DNA from: Cryptomeria japonica
Taxonomy: Eukaryota > Streptophyta > Pinopsida > Cupressales > Cupressaceae
Direction of reading: 5' to 3'
DNA length: 64,000 nt
Assembly (NCBI RefSeq): GCF_030272615.1
Contig: NC_081406.1
Location: 166,577,521 to 166,641,520 of the forward strand
Shown: piece by piece, positions 10,609-21,720 of the stretch
Numbering within the stretch: position 1 is the stretch's first letter
Layout: each line of letters opens with the position of its first letter
Position numbers and translations under genes: made by a program
The notes under the pieces: model-generated
What the model saw: only the letters and a program-made list of their open reading frames with translations
Database searches by the model: none
What the model was told of the DNA's origin: nothing

Positions 10609-11796
10609 ATGCATCCAAGAGTGATACATGGTGGCAGAAATGTTGGCAGAAGGAATACTTTGGCAAATGAGGGTTTGAGAGCCCTCCAAAGGAAGATTGA
10701 TGCACTACAAGAAGAGTTGAGAAGAGGGTTTAATCCGAGGAGAGGAGAAAGTGATGATGAAGGAGAGGTTGAAGATTCATCTTCAAGTGAATCAGAAGAA
10801 GCAATAGATCGAGATCAGGCTCGATTGTTGAGGGCCATTTCTCAGATTGGGAAGAGACCCAAAATTGAGATTTCAAATTATTCTAGGAATCTGAACCCAG
10901 AAGAGTTGATTGATTGGATTAATGAGTTAGAGGAATATTTTAAATATGAGGAGATAGAAGACCTAGATCAGGTTAAGTTTGCAAAAAAGAAGCTGAAAGG
11001 TCATGCAAATATTTGGTGGAAAGAGGTCCAACTGGGCATAAATCGAAGAGGAAAGGGAAAGATCACTAGATGGGATCACATGATGGATAAGTTGAAGAAA
11101 TAGTTCATCCCTATGGACTATGAGCTGGATCTGTAGAAGAAACTGTAAGGGTTGAAGCAAGGTAGCAAATTTGTGAAGGAATACATAGAAGAAATTTATA
11201 AAATAATTATCAGAATAGGCCATATAGAGGCCAACAAGGAAAAGCTCGCTCGTTATCTGAATGGGTTAAGGCCGAGTATTCAAAAGGAGCTGAGTCTAGT
11301 CAGAATGACCAGTATTGAAGAAGTATATCAATTTGCCTTAAAGGTTGAAGAGAAGATGAATAAGAGGTTTGAAGGAAAGAAAAAAGGGAAAGCCCAAGGC
11401 AATATGGGTGGTGGAAAATATTTCGAAAGCCGAAATGAAGATCTAAAGAAAAACGATGAAGTAGGTACTAGCCACATTCAAAAGGGTGATAATTTTCATT
11501 GCCCCCGTGATCAGAATAATGGTGAACAACGAGGAATAGGAAGAGGAAATCCTGGACAAGGATCTGAGAGAGGTAGTTTTAGAGGAATATGTTTCCAATG
11601 TGGAGAAGAAGGGCATAGAGCCTTTGAATGCCCACAACATCAACGAAGGACAAGCAGAAAGAATGATGGTCATGTACGGGTGGCACATGCAGATGAAGAA
11701 GCCCAGTCAGAACATTCTGATGATGCAGAAAGGGCAGAGGTCCTAGTTATCAGGAGAACCCTGATGAATGAGGTGAAAGAACCAGATCAGAGGTAG
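10609..11796 (+). pseudogene. chromovirus gag with CCHC knuckle, broken by in-frame stops
   Basis: A single frame from the ATG at 10609 carries an acidic Ser/Glu-rich N-terminus and the Retrotrans_gag core (LNPEELIDWINELEEYFKYE, ANIWWKEVQ). It is then broken by stops at 11101, 11134 and 11146 and resumes with VKEYIEEIYK, LNGLRPSIQKEL and the zinc knuckle CFQCGEEGHRAFECP (about 11602-11646). All three internal stops are one change away from Gln codons (TAG/TAA for CAG/CAA) and no shift is needed. Gag would form the particle and bind RNA; this copy is broken. Confidence 0.92.
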
Positions 11797-12300
11797 AGTT
11801 TATTTTGTACTAGATGCAAATGCAAGGATAAGTGTTGTAATGTGATTATTGACAGTGGGAGCACTGATAATCTAGTGTCTGAAGAAATGGTTTCAAAGTT
11901 GAAGATGAAGAGAGAAAGACATCCACAACCATATCGGATAGCCTGGTTGCAAAATGACCACAAGGTTTTGTTCAATGAACGATGTTTGATGAAATTCAAG
12001 ATTGGAAGTTACCATGATGAGGTACTCTATGAAATCATACCTATGGATGCATGCCACATGCTGTTGGGAGGCCATGGTAGTTCAATAGGTGTGTTGTACA
12101 TGATGGCCATGTGAATACCTATACCCTAACAAAGGATGGAGTTTTCCATAAGATGAAGCCCCTAAAGGAGGTGGAAGAAAAGGTACATGTAGTAATGCCA
12201 AAATATGTTTTGTTGATGGAACAAAATTTTTGGAAGATAAGAAACACGAATGTGTGTGTTTTGCTTCAATTCCTATAGTGGGTAGAGAAGACAGTGAATA
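11797..12300 (+). pseudogene. chromovirus aspartic protease remnant
   Basis: Continues the gag frame after a TAG at 11794. CKCKDKCC is followed by VIIDSGSTDNLVSEEMV, the active-site DSG block of plant gypsy proteases at about 11842-11890, and DACHMLLGG, the end of the domain. A one-base loss near 12070 shifts the frame, and sequence after that reads in another frame (GHVNTYTLTKDG). The conserved Asp is intact, but the polyprotein is broken. Confidence 0.9.
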
Positions 12301-12840
12301 AGAGCCTGTAAAAGTTTCAGGTTTGTTGAAAGAGTTTGAGGACATTGTATCTAATAATGTGCCTAAGGATTTACCATGTGGAAGGACTAACATAGTTGTA
12401 GATGCCTTTAGTAGGAGGCAAACTTTGTTGACAGAGATGCAACTTGAGGTGGTTGTGTTCAATGAACTCAAGAGATTGTATCCTAAGGATCCTGATTTTG
12501 CAGAGGCTTGGAAAGCTTGTAAGGAGCCTATTACATTAGATCGGACGAGATGGATATATTTCATAATCCAGGATGGCATGTTGTTTAAGGGAAGCCGATT
12601 GTGTATTCCGAGGAGTTCCATGAGAGGGATCTTGATCAAGGATAAGCACAATGGAGGGATGGCATAACATTTTAGTCAAGAGACTACCATTGCCATCATC
12701 AATGAGCATTATTATTGGCCTCAGTTATCCCAATATGTAAATAAATTTGTGCAAAGTTGCAGAGTCTGCCAGATGGCTGAAGAAGTAAGTCAAAATGCAA
12801 GGTTGTATCAGCCATAACCTGTATCAGAGAGGCCATGGGG
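12301..12840 (+). pseudogene. Fused scar of deleted RT, with RNase H end and integrase zinc finger
   Basis: LLKEFEDIVSNNVPKDLP, the linker just before the reverse transcriptase, runs directly into VVDAFSRRQTLL, the end of RNase H (normally VADALSRR). The intervening RT and RNase H, normally several hundred residues, are gone. Next comes the integrase H2C2 finger: HNGGMA, TAA, HF...HYYWP...CRVCQMAEE (about 12645-12790). The integrase catalytic core is also absent after SERPWG at about 12838. Confidence 0.88.
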
Positions 12841-13121
12841 GATGAAGAAGAACATCAATATGAGATGAATCTACAATATAAGGCGAAGGAAGATCAGAAG
12901 AGGAGATATAAGGAGTTTTAGATTGGAGATGAGGTGATGGTTCATTTGAAAAAGGAAAGGTTCCTAGTGGGGATCTACAATAAGTTAAAGGTGAAGAAGT
13001 TTTGTCCCTACAAGATTTTAAAGAAGCATGATTCAAGAAGTGCATATGAGGTAGAGTTTCCAGATGGAATCAACATTTCCCCTGTGTTGAACGTTGTAGA
13101 TTTAAAAAAATATCACGGAGG
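12841..13121 (+). pseudogene. chromovirus integrase C-terminal module
   Basis: GDEVMVHLKKERF, YNKLKVKKFCPYKIL, SAYEVEFPDGINISPVLNVV and DLKKYHGG form the plant chromovirus integrase C-terminal region. The coding sequence stops abruptly at the terminus of a DNA transposon and resumes after it at 14097. Confidence 0.88.
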
Positions 13122-14096
13122 GGTGAACTCACAATGCTGGTTCCCACTTTTTCGTACATCCGGATATTTTCTGAAATGATACATTTTTTAGAAAATATAA
13201 TGATTTAAGATTTAAGAGGTCCCATTTGAAGTAATTAATTGAAGAGAGTTAGATCAAAGGCTCTTAGATCAAAATTTATTGGATAGAACCTCTCTACTTC
13301 TAAATCATACTTGCAATATAGTCTCCTTTGCATCTATCAAATGCTGATAAAAAACCAATTTTACATTAGCTTTTGGGGGGTCAAATGAATTCATTTAGAA
13401 GTTTTATTTTTTTAAGTATTTAGCCCTTATTATAACATTTCCAAATAGTAAAAATTTTAATATATTTTTTATTTAATTTCTTATGAATGTAGGGTTTTCA
13501 CCGAACATGAACTTCTTTGTTCAATGCTTATGGAAAAATAATAAATGCCACCCAAAAAATTTTGAAAAATATTTACGCACTAGGTATTGAAGTCCTCTTT
13601 CCAACAAAAAAATAATAATAAATTTAGTTACATATACAACAAGTTATGTAATATCAAATGGACATATGTCAAAATTACAGTTAACTCGACTTCAAATCTT
13701 AATAAATTATGAAATATTAAAGATAATATTACAAAACCAATTGAAAACACTAGACATGGATGTTATAAAACCAAATTCGAAAGAATCACATTCATATCTA
13801 TTATAGAAAAAAAGTTATGCTATACAAAGTGAGTGTCACTCTTTAAAAATGTTGTTTTTTGAAAAAAAAGCTAGTTTTCGAGGGAGATAGAAAAATGGAA
13901 ACAAATTGATTCCAAAAATTATCAAAAAAATATTTTTAGAATCTACATACAAAATGGCAAAAATAACTAGTTCACATCATCTAAAAATTTCTTACGGTTT
14001 AGAAGTAATAGGCGTTTGAATCTAAAGTTTTTTCTAAAAATGAATATTGCAATGTCAAAGTTGGCAAAAAGTGTAATCCACTATTGTGGGTTCACC
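13122..14096. mobile_element. 975-bp non-autonomous DNA transposon inside the chromovirus
   Basis: The left end GGTGAACTCACAAT and right end ATTGTGGGTTCACC form terminal inverted repeats with 13 of 14 matches, extending imperfectly to about 31 bp (CTTTTT shared further in). It separates two parts of one coding region that are contiguous in related elements. The interior is AT-rich and has no open frame. No clear target duplication was found; a 3-bp GAG is possible if the ends are shifted slightly. The superfamily is not assigned. Confidence 0.75.
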
Positions 14097-14325
14097 AAGA
14101 GGTGGCACAGAGGAGGAACAAGTGATAGGACAATGTATAATCCCTTCACCTACTTCAAAGGATGAGATTGAGGCAATTCTGGACAGCCATGTGGGCGGGA
14201 CTACTAGAAATAGGCTGTATAAGCAGTATTTGGTGAAATGGAAGGGAAGAACTCTTGAAGATTCTTCGTAGCTATCCAAGACAAAGGTTGATCATTTGGG
14301 TTTTCCTCCATTAGCTGAGACGTGA
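14097..14325 (+). pseudogene. chromovirus chromodomain
   Basis: EIEAILDSHVGG, YKQYLVKWKGRTLEDSS, a TAG where the usual Trp stands, then VDHLGFPPLAET and TGA. Chromodomains direct integration to marked chromatin. It lies at the very 3' end of pol, 31 bp before the 3' LTR, as in chromoviruses. Confidence 0.9.
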
Positions 14326-14356
14326 CGGGGTCACTTCTCAAACTACCCCGAGTGTC

Positions 14357-15270
14357 TGATGCAGGAGCATCCGATGGTGTATGGGCAATCCTGCGTCACC
14401 CAAATATATTTCTTTTTATTTTGGTTTTCTTTAATGTTTTTACAGATTTGGATACCCTTTTGGACAAATAAGAGATTCCAACTCTCAGAATTAACAAGCT
14501 GCTTTTTCTAGCCAAAAGACAAAAAATAGTAGGTTTTTATTTGAAGGCGGATGGAGCCCAAAATTTACAGGAAGATTATGGAAGGAAAAATAATCTCATT
14601 GGCAAAATAATCAAGCCAAAATAATTAATGGTTTGAAAGTTATTAAAGTTTCAATTTCCTGAAAAACCAAAATGAATTCTTGCAAGTCAGATTTGAGGCA
14701 TTAAATAGTGTCGAATGGGCCCGAAAATGGCGAGAATCGATAGAGATGATTCATAGAATATTCTACACTCAAAGAGATTTTTGACACTTGAAATGGTTCC
14801 TAAATCCAATTCCTGGATCAAAAGTTATGGTTGTCGGAAGTTGGACAATTTTCAGAAAGTTCCAATTTTCAAATCTGGCTATATTTTCAAATTTCCAATT
14901 TCATGTTTTGGCATTTGTCTGCATTTTGGTAATTTCTATATTGTAATTTCAGCTCCAAAATAAAATAAAGTCTATTTAAGACTCATATGTAGAAATTGGG
15001 AAGGAGTTGTTGGATTTTTTGGGATGTGAGTTTTTGAAGAGTGAGTTGTTGGAGTTGTTGTAAGAAAGTTTTGGAGAGTTTAGTTTCTAGGTTGGGAAAT
15101 AGATTGGAGGGTTTCCAGAAAACTCTATAAGCTGTGTGTTGCAGCCTGTGAGGATTTATTCCTCTTATTTGTAATTGCATGTATTGAAAATAGTTTTTTG
15201 ATAATAATAAAATATAGATTTTCAGTGTCTCTTTGTTGTGTTTTCTGTTTCTCGGGTTGTTCCCTTATCA
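14357..15270 (+). repeat. 3' LTR of the chromovirus
   Basis: 914 bp, TG...CA, followed by the target duplication TAATT at 15271-15275. It contains the same landmark blocks as the 5' copy, such as GGCATTTGTCT and GTATTGAAAATA near the end. Confidence 0.93.
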
Positions 15271-15275
15271 TAATT

Positions 15276-15835
15276 ATTTTATAACATCTCTCAAAATAAA
15301 TTCTCCAGAAAAATCTATCCATGGCTCAAGATCCATATCTATGATAGATAAAGCATAAAAGATAACTCATCTGAAAGTAGAAATGGGTAATATCTCTCAA
15401 ATGACAAATTGTAGAGTAAACAAAGAGTGGGGACTGAGAATGCTCCTCTAGGTCACCATGACTCACTCCAAGAAAAAAATCCTCTTGAGTCTAAACTAGG
15501 TGAAAGCTCCCCAGTCTTCCTATTGAAGCCACTGACTATCTTAACAAATGTTGTTAGACAAGAGAACATTAGTCTCACCTAATTATCCAAGTATCCATGA
15601 CCACCTGTAATTGATCAATCCATGCGAAACTCCAAAATGCAACATAGCATCATCATCAAGAAATAAAGAAAGTGATCAAACTAATCAATACCAAGAGAAC
15701 TACACAAAATCAATTGTCATTGTTCCAACTACACATCTGCAAAATGAAATTAGGAACATAACCATGACATCATGATATAACCATCTCCTTCTAGGAGACG
15801 ACATGCAAAATGCAAACATCCTAGTCTCAAGATAA
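15276..15835. other. Unassigned sequence between two LTR elements
   Basis: About 560 bp with no open frame. It should be the continuation of whatever received the chromovirus, but no LINE motif was recognised in it. Its right end supplies the CCTTT target site of the next element. Confidence 0.5.
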
Positions 15836-15840
15836 CCTTT

Positions 15841-17118
15841 TGTAGCGTCCTAAAATTGCGACACTTGCAATTTTGACTGCATTTGGGTCTTCACGATGGC
15901 GATGCAACACGGAACCTGAATGGAGACCCCGAAACTTGGTCATGGGACCAAAAACTGCATTTTTCCAGCACCCTGGCCTGATCCTCCTTGCACCCCGCTG
16001 TCCCGGGAGGTGGGACCAGAGCGCCCAGCGCCCTGGTCCTTCAAGACTAGGGCGCCCAGCGCCCTGGTCCCCCAGGACCATGGCGCCCGGCGCCATGGTC
16101 CCCCAGCGCCCTGGTCCCTGGCCCTATTTTGGGCCCGGTCTCCTATGGGACTTCGGGCCTTTTTGTTTGCAAATTGGAAAATAACATTTCCTAGTCGGCC
16201 TAAAGTCAGGAAAATCAGTCTTTTAACCCTAATTGGCAAGTATATAAACTACTTTTCCTCTCTCATTTTGAGGAAGAGGGAAAAAGGCGTGGAAACGATA
16301 TTCAAACATTCAAGCATTCAAGCATTCAAGCATTCCTTCAAGCAATTGATCATTCTAAGTCTCCATTCAAGGCTAGGTGTTGCATTCAAGACAAGGATTC
16401 AACCATTGAAGAGGAGATCACATGCTACAACATACAACATACAACAAACAACAACATCTATACCTTCGCATATAAGGATACAAACATCCTTACAACAAGG
16501 TACTAGTACTTGTTTTACATTACAGTCATTTACATTTACAACATTTCTCACTTCTTGGTTAATTCCAAAACCGGGGTTTGACCTAAGGGAAAACCCCTAA
16601 TCCCTAACCCCCCAATCGTCTTCGCTTTTCTGTGTGTAGGTTGCAGGTACGCGGCTGAAATTGAAGATTTGGAATCCTTGTGCAGAGACGAACAGATCCC
16701 CCTTCGTTTCGCGGATTTTTCGGAGGACCGTGTGCCGGGCGCCATCGTCCTGTCAACTTTTGCTCAAATTTGCAGGACAGCGCCATCTCGACATTTTACT
16801 GCTAATTCCAGGTCCGCAGCTTCATATCATATCCCTATCTCTATTTATAAGTGAATCTTTCTTGCTTCTACATGCATTCCTAGTTCAATCTTTCTATCTA
16901 CATTCTTTACAAAAGAGGGTATCCTTGCTATCACAACCCTTGAAACTCATATAGAATCCAATCTTGCATTGCGTGGGATTGGATCTTGTGGGTTTCAACC
17001 CCTCTTTTGAATGTAAAGTCCCTCCTAAGTGAAAACCATCAACCCTAGTGACTCTCCCTTCTCTCTCCTTGGAGTTGGGGAGGGGAGAACGACTAGGGTT
17101 TGATTTTTCCGCTTTACA
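15841..17118 (+). repeat. 5' LTR of the Tat-like element
   Basis: 1278 bp. It contains a GC-rich block (about 15985-16130) built of repeats of GCGCCCAGCGCCCTGGTCC, then an AT-rich part with CATTCAAG repeats (about 16303-16340) and the hairpin motif at 16725-16750. It is about 43 bp longer than the 3' LTR, because the GC-rich block has more units. Confidence 0.93.
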
Positions 17119-17121
17119 TTT

Positions 17122-17139
17122 TGGTGAACCCGACGTGAA
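17122..17139 (+). promoter_or_regulatory. Primer-binding site of the Tat-like element
   Basis: TGGTGAACCCGACGTGAA lies three bases after the 5' LTR. It begins with TGG, complementary to a tRNA CCA end, and is clearly not the initiator Met type. Which tRNA it matches was not determined. Confidence 0.7.
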
Positions 17140-18300
17140 CATCCTTTCTGATTATTCATAGTTAGATCTGAAAATTGGATTCCTTGATTACATTTCCATG
17201 TTTGATCTTTTGCAAAATTTTAGAGGTTAATTGCATAAAAACCCTAAATTTTCTTTTTAAGTAATTAAACTTGTGAAATGTTTAATTGTTGATGCTTGTT
17301 TCAGATCTGCCCTTCTATTACAAATTATCAATTCATATTTGTGCGTTAATTTTGAAAATTAAGTGGTTAAGTGTCAAAACCCTAATTTTTAAGACCTTCT
17401 TGATTCAACCTTTGACTGATAATTTCACTAATCAAAACATTTCCAAATCAGCTGTAACTTTGGATTCCGCAATAAAATCATAATATCTTTCATCCCTGAA
17501 AATTTGGAAAAAAGTTGCGAGGACCGTGTGCACCTCGAGCGCCATCGTCCCCGACATTTTTTCCGAAATTTCGAGAGCTAGATCTTACTGTATTTTTCTG
17601 CTAAAATCCAGAATTTTGGCTGATTTTATCAATTTTAACACCTTCAAAATTAAAGTCAAAGTTGGTCTAGCGATTGCTTGGATTGAGGCTTCTAATCATT
17701 CAAAAATTGTTGAAATTGAAATTTGTGTCAAAATTGTGTTTCTTACAGTCCTAAATCTGAAAAGTGTGTTAGCATTCATTCGAAATTTCAGTGTTTTATT
17801 CAAATTCTTGCAATTTGTCACTTTTGAAATTAAGTGCTTAATTACAACAACTTTGATTTCCGCTTTCAGAATTGAATTTTGCGTGAAATTGAGTCAATTT
17901 TCAAATTTCAAAACTTGCATTGCTTTTGGTATTCCCTCTAAAATCATAAAATTCAAAATTTCAGTTTCCCTCTCTTTTTCAAAATTCAAATTTTGCATTT
18001 TTCGACAATCTTGGTAGGGTTCAATTTTGAGATTGCAACTTTAATTTGGCCTATCTACAGATCGTAAAATCACTCAATTTTTTCAGGTTAGCTATAAAAT
18101 CATCATAACTTTCATCCCTGAAAATTTCAAAAAAAGTTGCGAGGACCGTGTGCACCTCGGGCGCCACGGTCCCGGACATTTTTTCCGAAATTTTGGGAGA
18201 TTGTCCTGATTGTATTTAACAGCTTAAATCTAGAAGATTGGCTGGTTTTACTGAAATTTGCTACCTCTAAAATTCAAAATCTTCTCTCTTTCTCTAGTGC
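17140..18300 (+). other. Untranslated leader with a duplicated hairpin segment
   Basis: AT-rich leader with stretches of AAATTTCA-like sequence. About 120 bp around 17480-17600 is repeated at 18095-18215, each copy starting AAAATCAT and containing GCGAGGACCGTGTGCACCTC. The 492-bp open frame at 17526-18017 has no recognisable domain and low-complexity composition and is treated as leader rather than gene. Confidence 0.7.
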
Positions 18301-21300
18301 ATGAGTTTTACAACAATAAGCCCTACCTACACTATTCCCGTTAGACGAAGCCTTAGAATTAAGTCTTTCCAAGGTTTAATTACTGAGGAGATGGAACCTA
18401 ATTTGAATGGTCTTTTTAATGAGGACATGGGTAATTCCTCTAATCCTCTTAATGATGAAGAAGCTCTCCATGAGGTTTCTGTAGAACAACTTTCAAAATT
18501 GGATAACCAATTTGACGATTTTCGACAATGGATGTCTCAAGAATACCCTGATAGTCAAGCTCTTCCTTTAATTGAGGGTCTAAAACATATGCTTCAAAAT
18601 GATAAGAATGGAATTGATATTTTGCGTGGTATTGCACACATTGTGGATTCGAATGTGATGCCTATGAAGAGTTGTGCCGAAACTTTGGGTTATACACAAC
18701 CTCCTACTCAAGTCAATCATTCTATTCCTTTGACGACTCCTATTGCTAGTATACCTACTTTTACATCAAATATAATGACTACTTCAACACAAGACATTCC
18801 TCCTATGATTACCAGTCATGGGGACAATCCCTCTTCTTCAATCAACCCTCTTCCTTCATTCAATCCGACCTCTTCATTCATTCCTTCAATAAATGTTCCT
18901 ATTATATCACCACAAATGAACATGACACAAGGGGGCAATTCGTTTTCCATTTCTCCTTGTAGTGTTCCTCCTGTCCAATCATCTCCTATGACTAACTATC
19001 ATAGTGTCCCACCACCTTACTCTCTACCTTCTTTCAATAACATAACACCTCCATCACAATCTAACACGTCTAATATGAACTCTTCGACTGAAGCGACCAT
19101 TAACAATCTTGCACAAACTGTCTCTTCTTTACAGCAACAAATTGCCTCTATGAATCAATCTAAGTTTAGTGTGCCCACATTTGATGTTGCGAGCCCACTT
19201 TCTCTTGATATTGTTCGAGCTATTCCCCCTAAACATGTTGAAATTCCACATTTGGAACTTTATAATGGTAAGGGTGATCCTCTAACACATGTTAAGACAT
19301 TTCAAACAATATGTACCGATTTTGCTTATGACCAAAGGTTGCTTGCAAAACTGTTCACTAGAATATTAAGAGATAAAGCCCTACAATGGTATTGCTCGTT
19401 GCCTTCCTATTCTATTACTTCTTTCGAACAACTTGCAAATGCTTTCATTCAACAATTTCAAAACAATATAAGTCGTAAAGTTACTTTGATTGATTTAATG
19501 CATTGTAAACAAGGTGTTAAAGAAAAAGTGACTGATTTCATTGGTAGATATAAGCATTTGTATGCTCAAATTTCTTTTCCAGTGCCTGACAATGATATTC
19601 AAAGAATCTTTATTTCTAATTTACAAAAAGACATTAGAGACAAACTCCTGTTTTCTGAGTTTACTTCTTTCCAACAGTTGTGCGCAACTCTTCACAATTA
19701 TCAACTGACTGTGAGTCAAATGGAACAAGCAAATCCTATGACTCCAAGTGATAAGGGTGATAGTAGTCAACAACCATTTGGGAAGTTTAAACCGAACAGA
19801 GAGTCCATTAAATTCAATGAAAACATCATCAACAACAATGTGAATGCAACATAAAGTGTGCTTCCTATTTCTAAGTTTTTCAAGAAAGAAAGAAAGTTTA
19901 CTCCTTTGAATGAATCATTGCATAGTATTATGAATAAGTTATTGGAACAAAATGTGCTTACTCTTCCTCCTATAAGGCAAATAGATCCTGCAAAGATTAA
20001 TTCGCCCTATTTTGATAACAAATCTTTTTGTCAATTTCATCGTCATCCTGGGCATGACACTGAAAAATGTTTTGCTTTAAAGGGTAAAATTCAAGATTTG
20101 ATTGATAATAATACTATCTCTGTTTCTGGAGTGAATGATAAAGGCAACACATCTGTAGCTCCTCCTAACCAAAATCTTCAGATTTTCACTGATCCATTGC
20201 CTTCTCATACCTCTAATGCGATTGATACTACTAATTCCTCTGTCTCACCTAATGATCTTGTGTCTATGACTCCGAATGTGATTAACTTTGTGGAGCAGTA
20301 GAAAATCCCTAAAGAACCTTCCATCACATTTGATTCCAGTGAAACTATCAGGGCACCTGACGGTCCCTTATATATAGTTGCAAAAGTCAAGAACACACCT
20401 TGCCGTGGAGTGCTTATTGATCCGTCTTGTATGGTTAATGTCATTACTGAAGAATTTCTTTTTACTTTGCAATTGAATCAAGTTATCTATGACAAAACAA
20501 ATGTGGTTGTGAAACTATTTGATGCATTTTCTTCTCCTGCAATTGGTTCTATTACATTACCTACTGAGGTCCATAACAAAACCCTTGATGTGGACTTTTC
20601 TATTATTCCATCATCCGAACAATTTCGTGTGAAGCTAGGCTATCCTTGGCTATCTTCCATGAAAGCTATTGCTTCTCCTATTCACAAGTGCTTAAAATTT
20701 CCCCATAATGGTGAAGTTGTTACTGTCAATCATAGTCTCTTTAAACCAGCTGAAAGAACTTCTAGCGTTCCTCTTGATTACTTTTGGCCTAAACAATTCC
20801 AATCTCTTCCTCCGCGAAGTGATCATCTTTTAAAATCTTATCAAAAGTGGAAAAAAGATATGATCCTTTCTCTAAGTGAACCTAGAACACCCAAACTTGA
20901 TATTCCTATCATTCTTGAGAAGGAGGTTCTTCCTTTGAAAGATAAAACTAATGTCTTTCCTCAAGAAGATTCCCAACCCATCCCTATGGATGTGACTATG
21001 CCTATATCTAATAAACTTCCTAAGAGTAGACCTATACCTCCTCGTCATGATGGACTTGGTCTCCTTCCTAAACCAAATATTCCTCCCTTATATGGAGCAG
21101 TTCCTCCTCCTTCTTCTTATGGAGAGAAGAGACCTTCCTCTTCTCCTATTGTTCAACCTAAGAGACCACAACCTAAACACCCAAGTGATAAGGATGAGAA
21201 CATTCCTCCTCCTCAATCTTCGCAACTTCCTACTAAGACTAGACAAAATCGTTCTGCACGTGAACGCCGACGAAAGCGTCGTCTTAGAGCTCAGGCAGCT

Positions 21301-21720
21301 GCTTCTCAAACTTTGCAATCCCCAAAAACACCTTCAACAAGCATTATTCCATTTTCTCCTCAGCCAGAAATTGAGCCTAAATCTCCTAAACATAAGATGC
21401 CTGATGATCTTGATCCTGTGCGAGTTAAAGATCCTATTTTTATAAATCTTGATGATGATATAGATGAAAATGTTACTTCTCTTGCTTCTGATAGTGAATA
21501 TGAATATGTTGATGTTGATAACCATTTATCTAATGAATTTTCTAAAGCACTTATCCTAGCTCCTAGACAAGAACAACGTGGCTTGGAACATGAACATAGC
21601 CCTTGTTTGGATCTTGTGATAGCTCCATCTGCTGTGTTGGATGTTCCTCCTCTAGCGTGTTCCCTACCTTCCCGGAACATTGATCAGCAAGATCGGGGGG
21701 TAGATGACGTGCTAGACTAG
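18301..21720 (+). CDS. Tat/Ogre-type gag-protease polyprotein, one frame with two stop codons
   Basis: From the ATG at 18301 one frame runs 1140 codons to TAG at 21718, interrupted only by TAA at 19852 and TAG at 20299. Residues 1-290 are Ser/Pro/Thr-rich spacer. The Retrotrans_gag core follows (LELYNGKGDPLTHVKTFQ, ALQWYCSLP, FIQQFQNN). After the first stop comes KFTPLNESLHSIMNKLLEQ and the Tat-type finger CQFHRHPGHDTEKC (about 20026-20067). After the second stop is a protease: LIDPSCMVNVITEEFL, where a DPS replaces the usual DXG, and LGYPWLSSMKAIASPIHKCL. The C-terminal 300 residues are Pro/Ser-rich with a basic patch RSARERRRKRRLRAQ and an acidic end. No polymerase follows. Confidence 0.88.

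Larger units (their letters stand above)
9607..15270 (+). mobile_element. Ty3/gypsy chromovirus, full-length ends, internally deleted
   Basis: Two LTRs (9607-10512 and 14357-15270) begin TGATGCAGGAGCATC and end TCA. They are flanked by a 5-bp target duplication TAATT at 9602-9606 and 15271-15275. Internal order is gag, protease, integrase, chromodomain. The reverse transcriptase, most of RNase H and the integrase catalytic core are deleted, and a 975-bp DNA transposon sits between integrase C-terminus and chromodomain. It cannot move on its own. Confidence 0.95.

Noticed and set aside
13122-13196. Continuation of the integrase frame (GVNSQCWFPLF...)
   Set aside because: It reads into the terminal inverted repeat of the DNA transposon, not real coding sequence.
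15827-16239. Long Pro/Gly/Arg-rich open frames on both strands in the Tat-like LTR
   Set aside because: Caused by GC-rich repeat units in the LTR and repeated in the other LTR at 22459-22815; no domain and no gene context.
17526-18017. 163-codon open frame upstream of gag
   Set aside because: Low-complexity Phe/Lys/Ile composition from AAATTT-rich leader; overlaps the duplicated hairpin segment and has no family resemblance.
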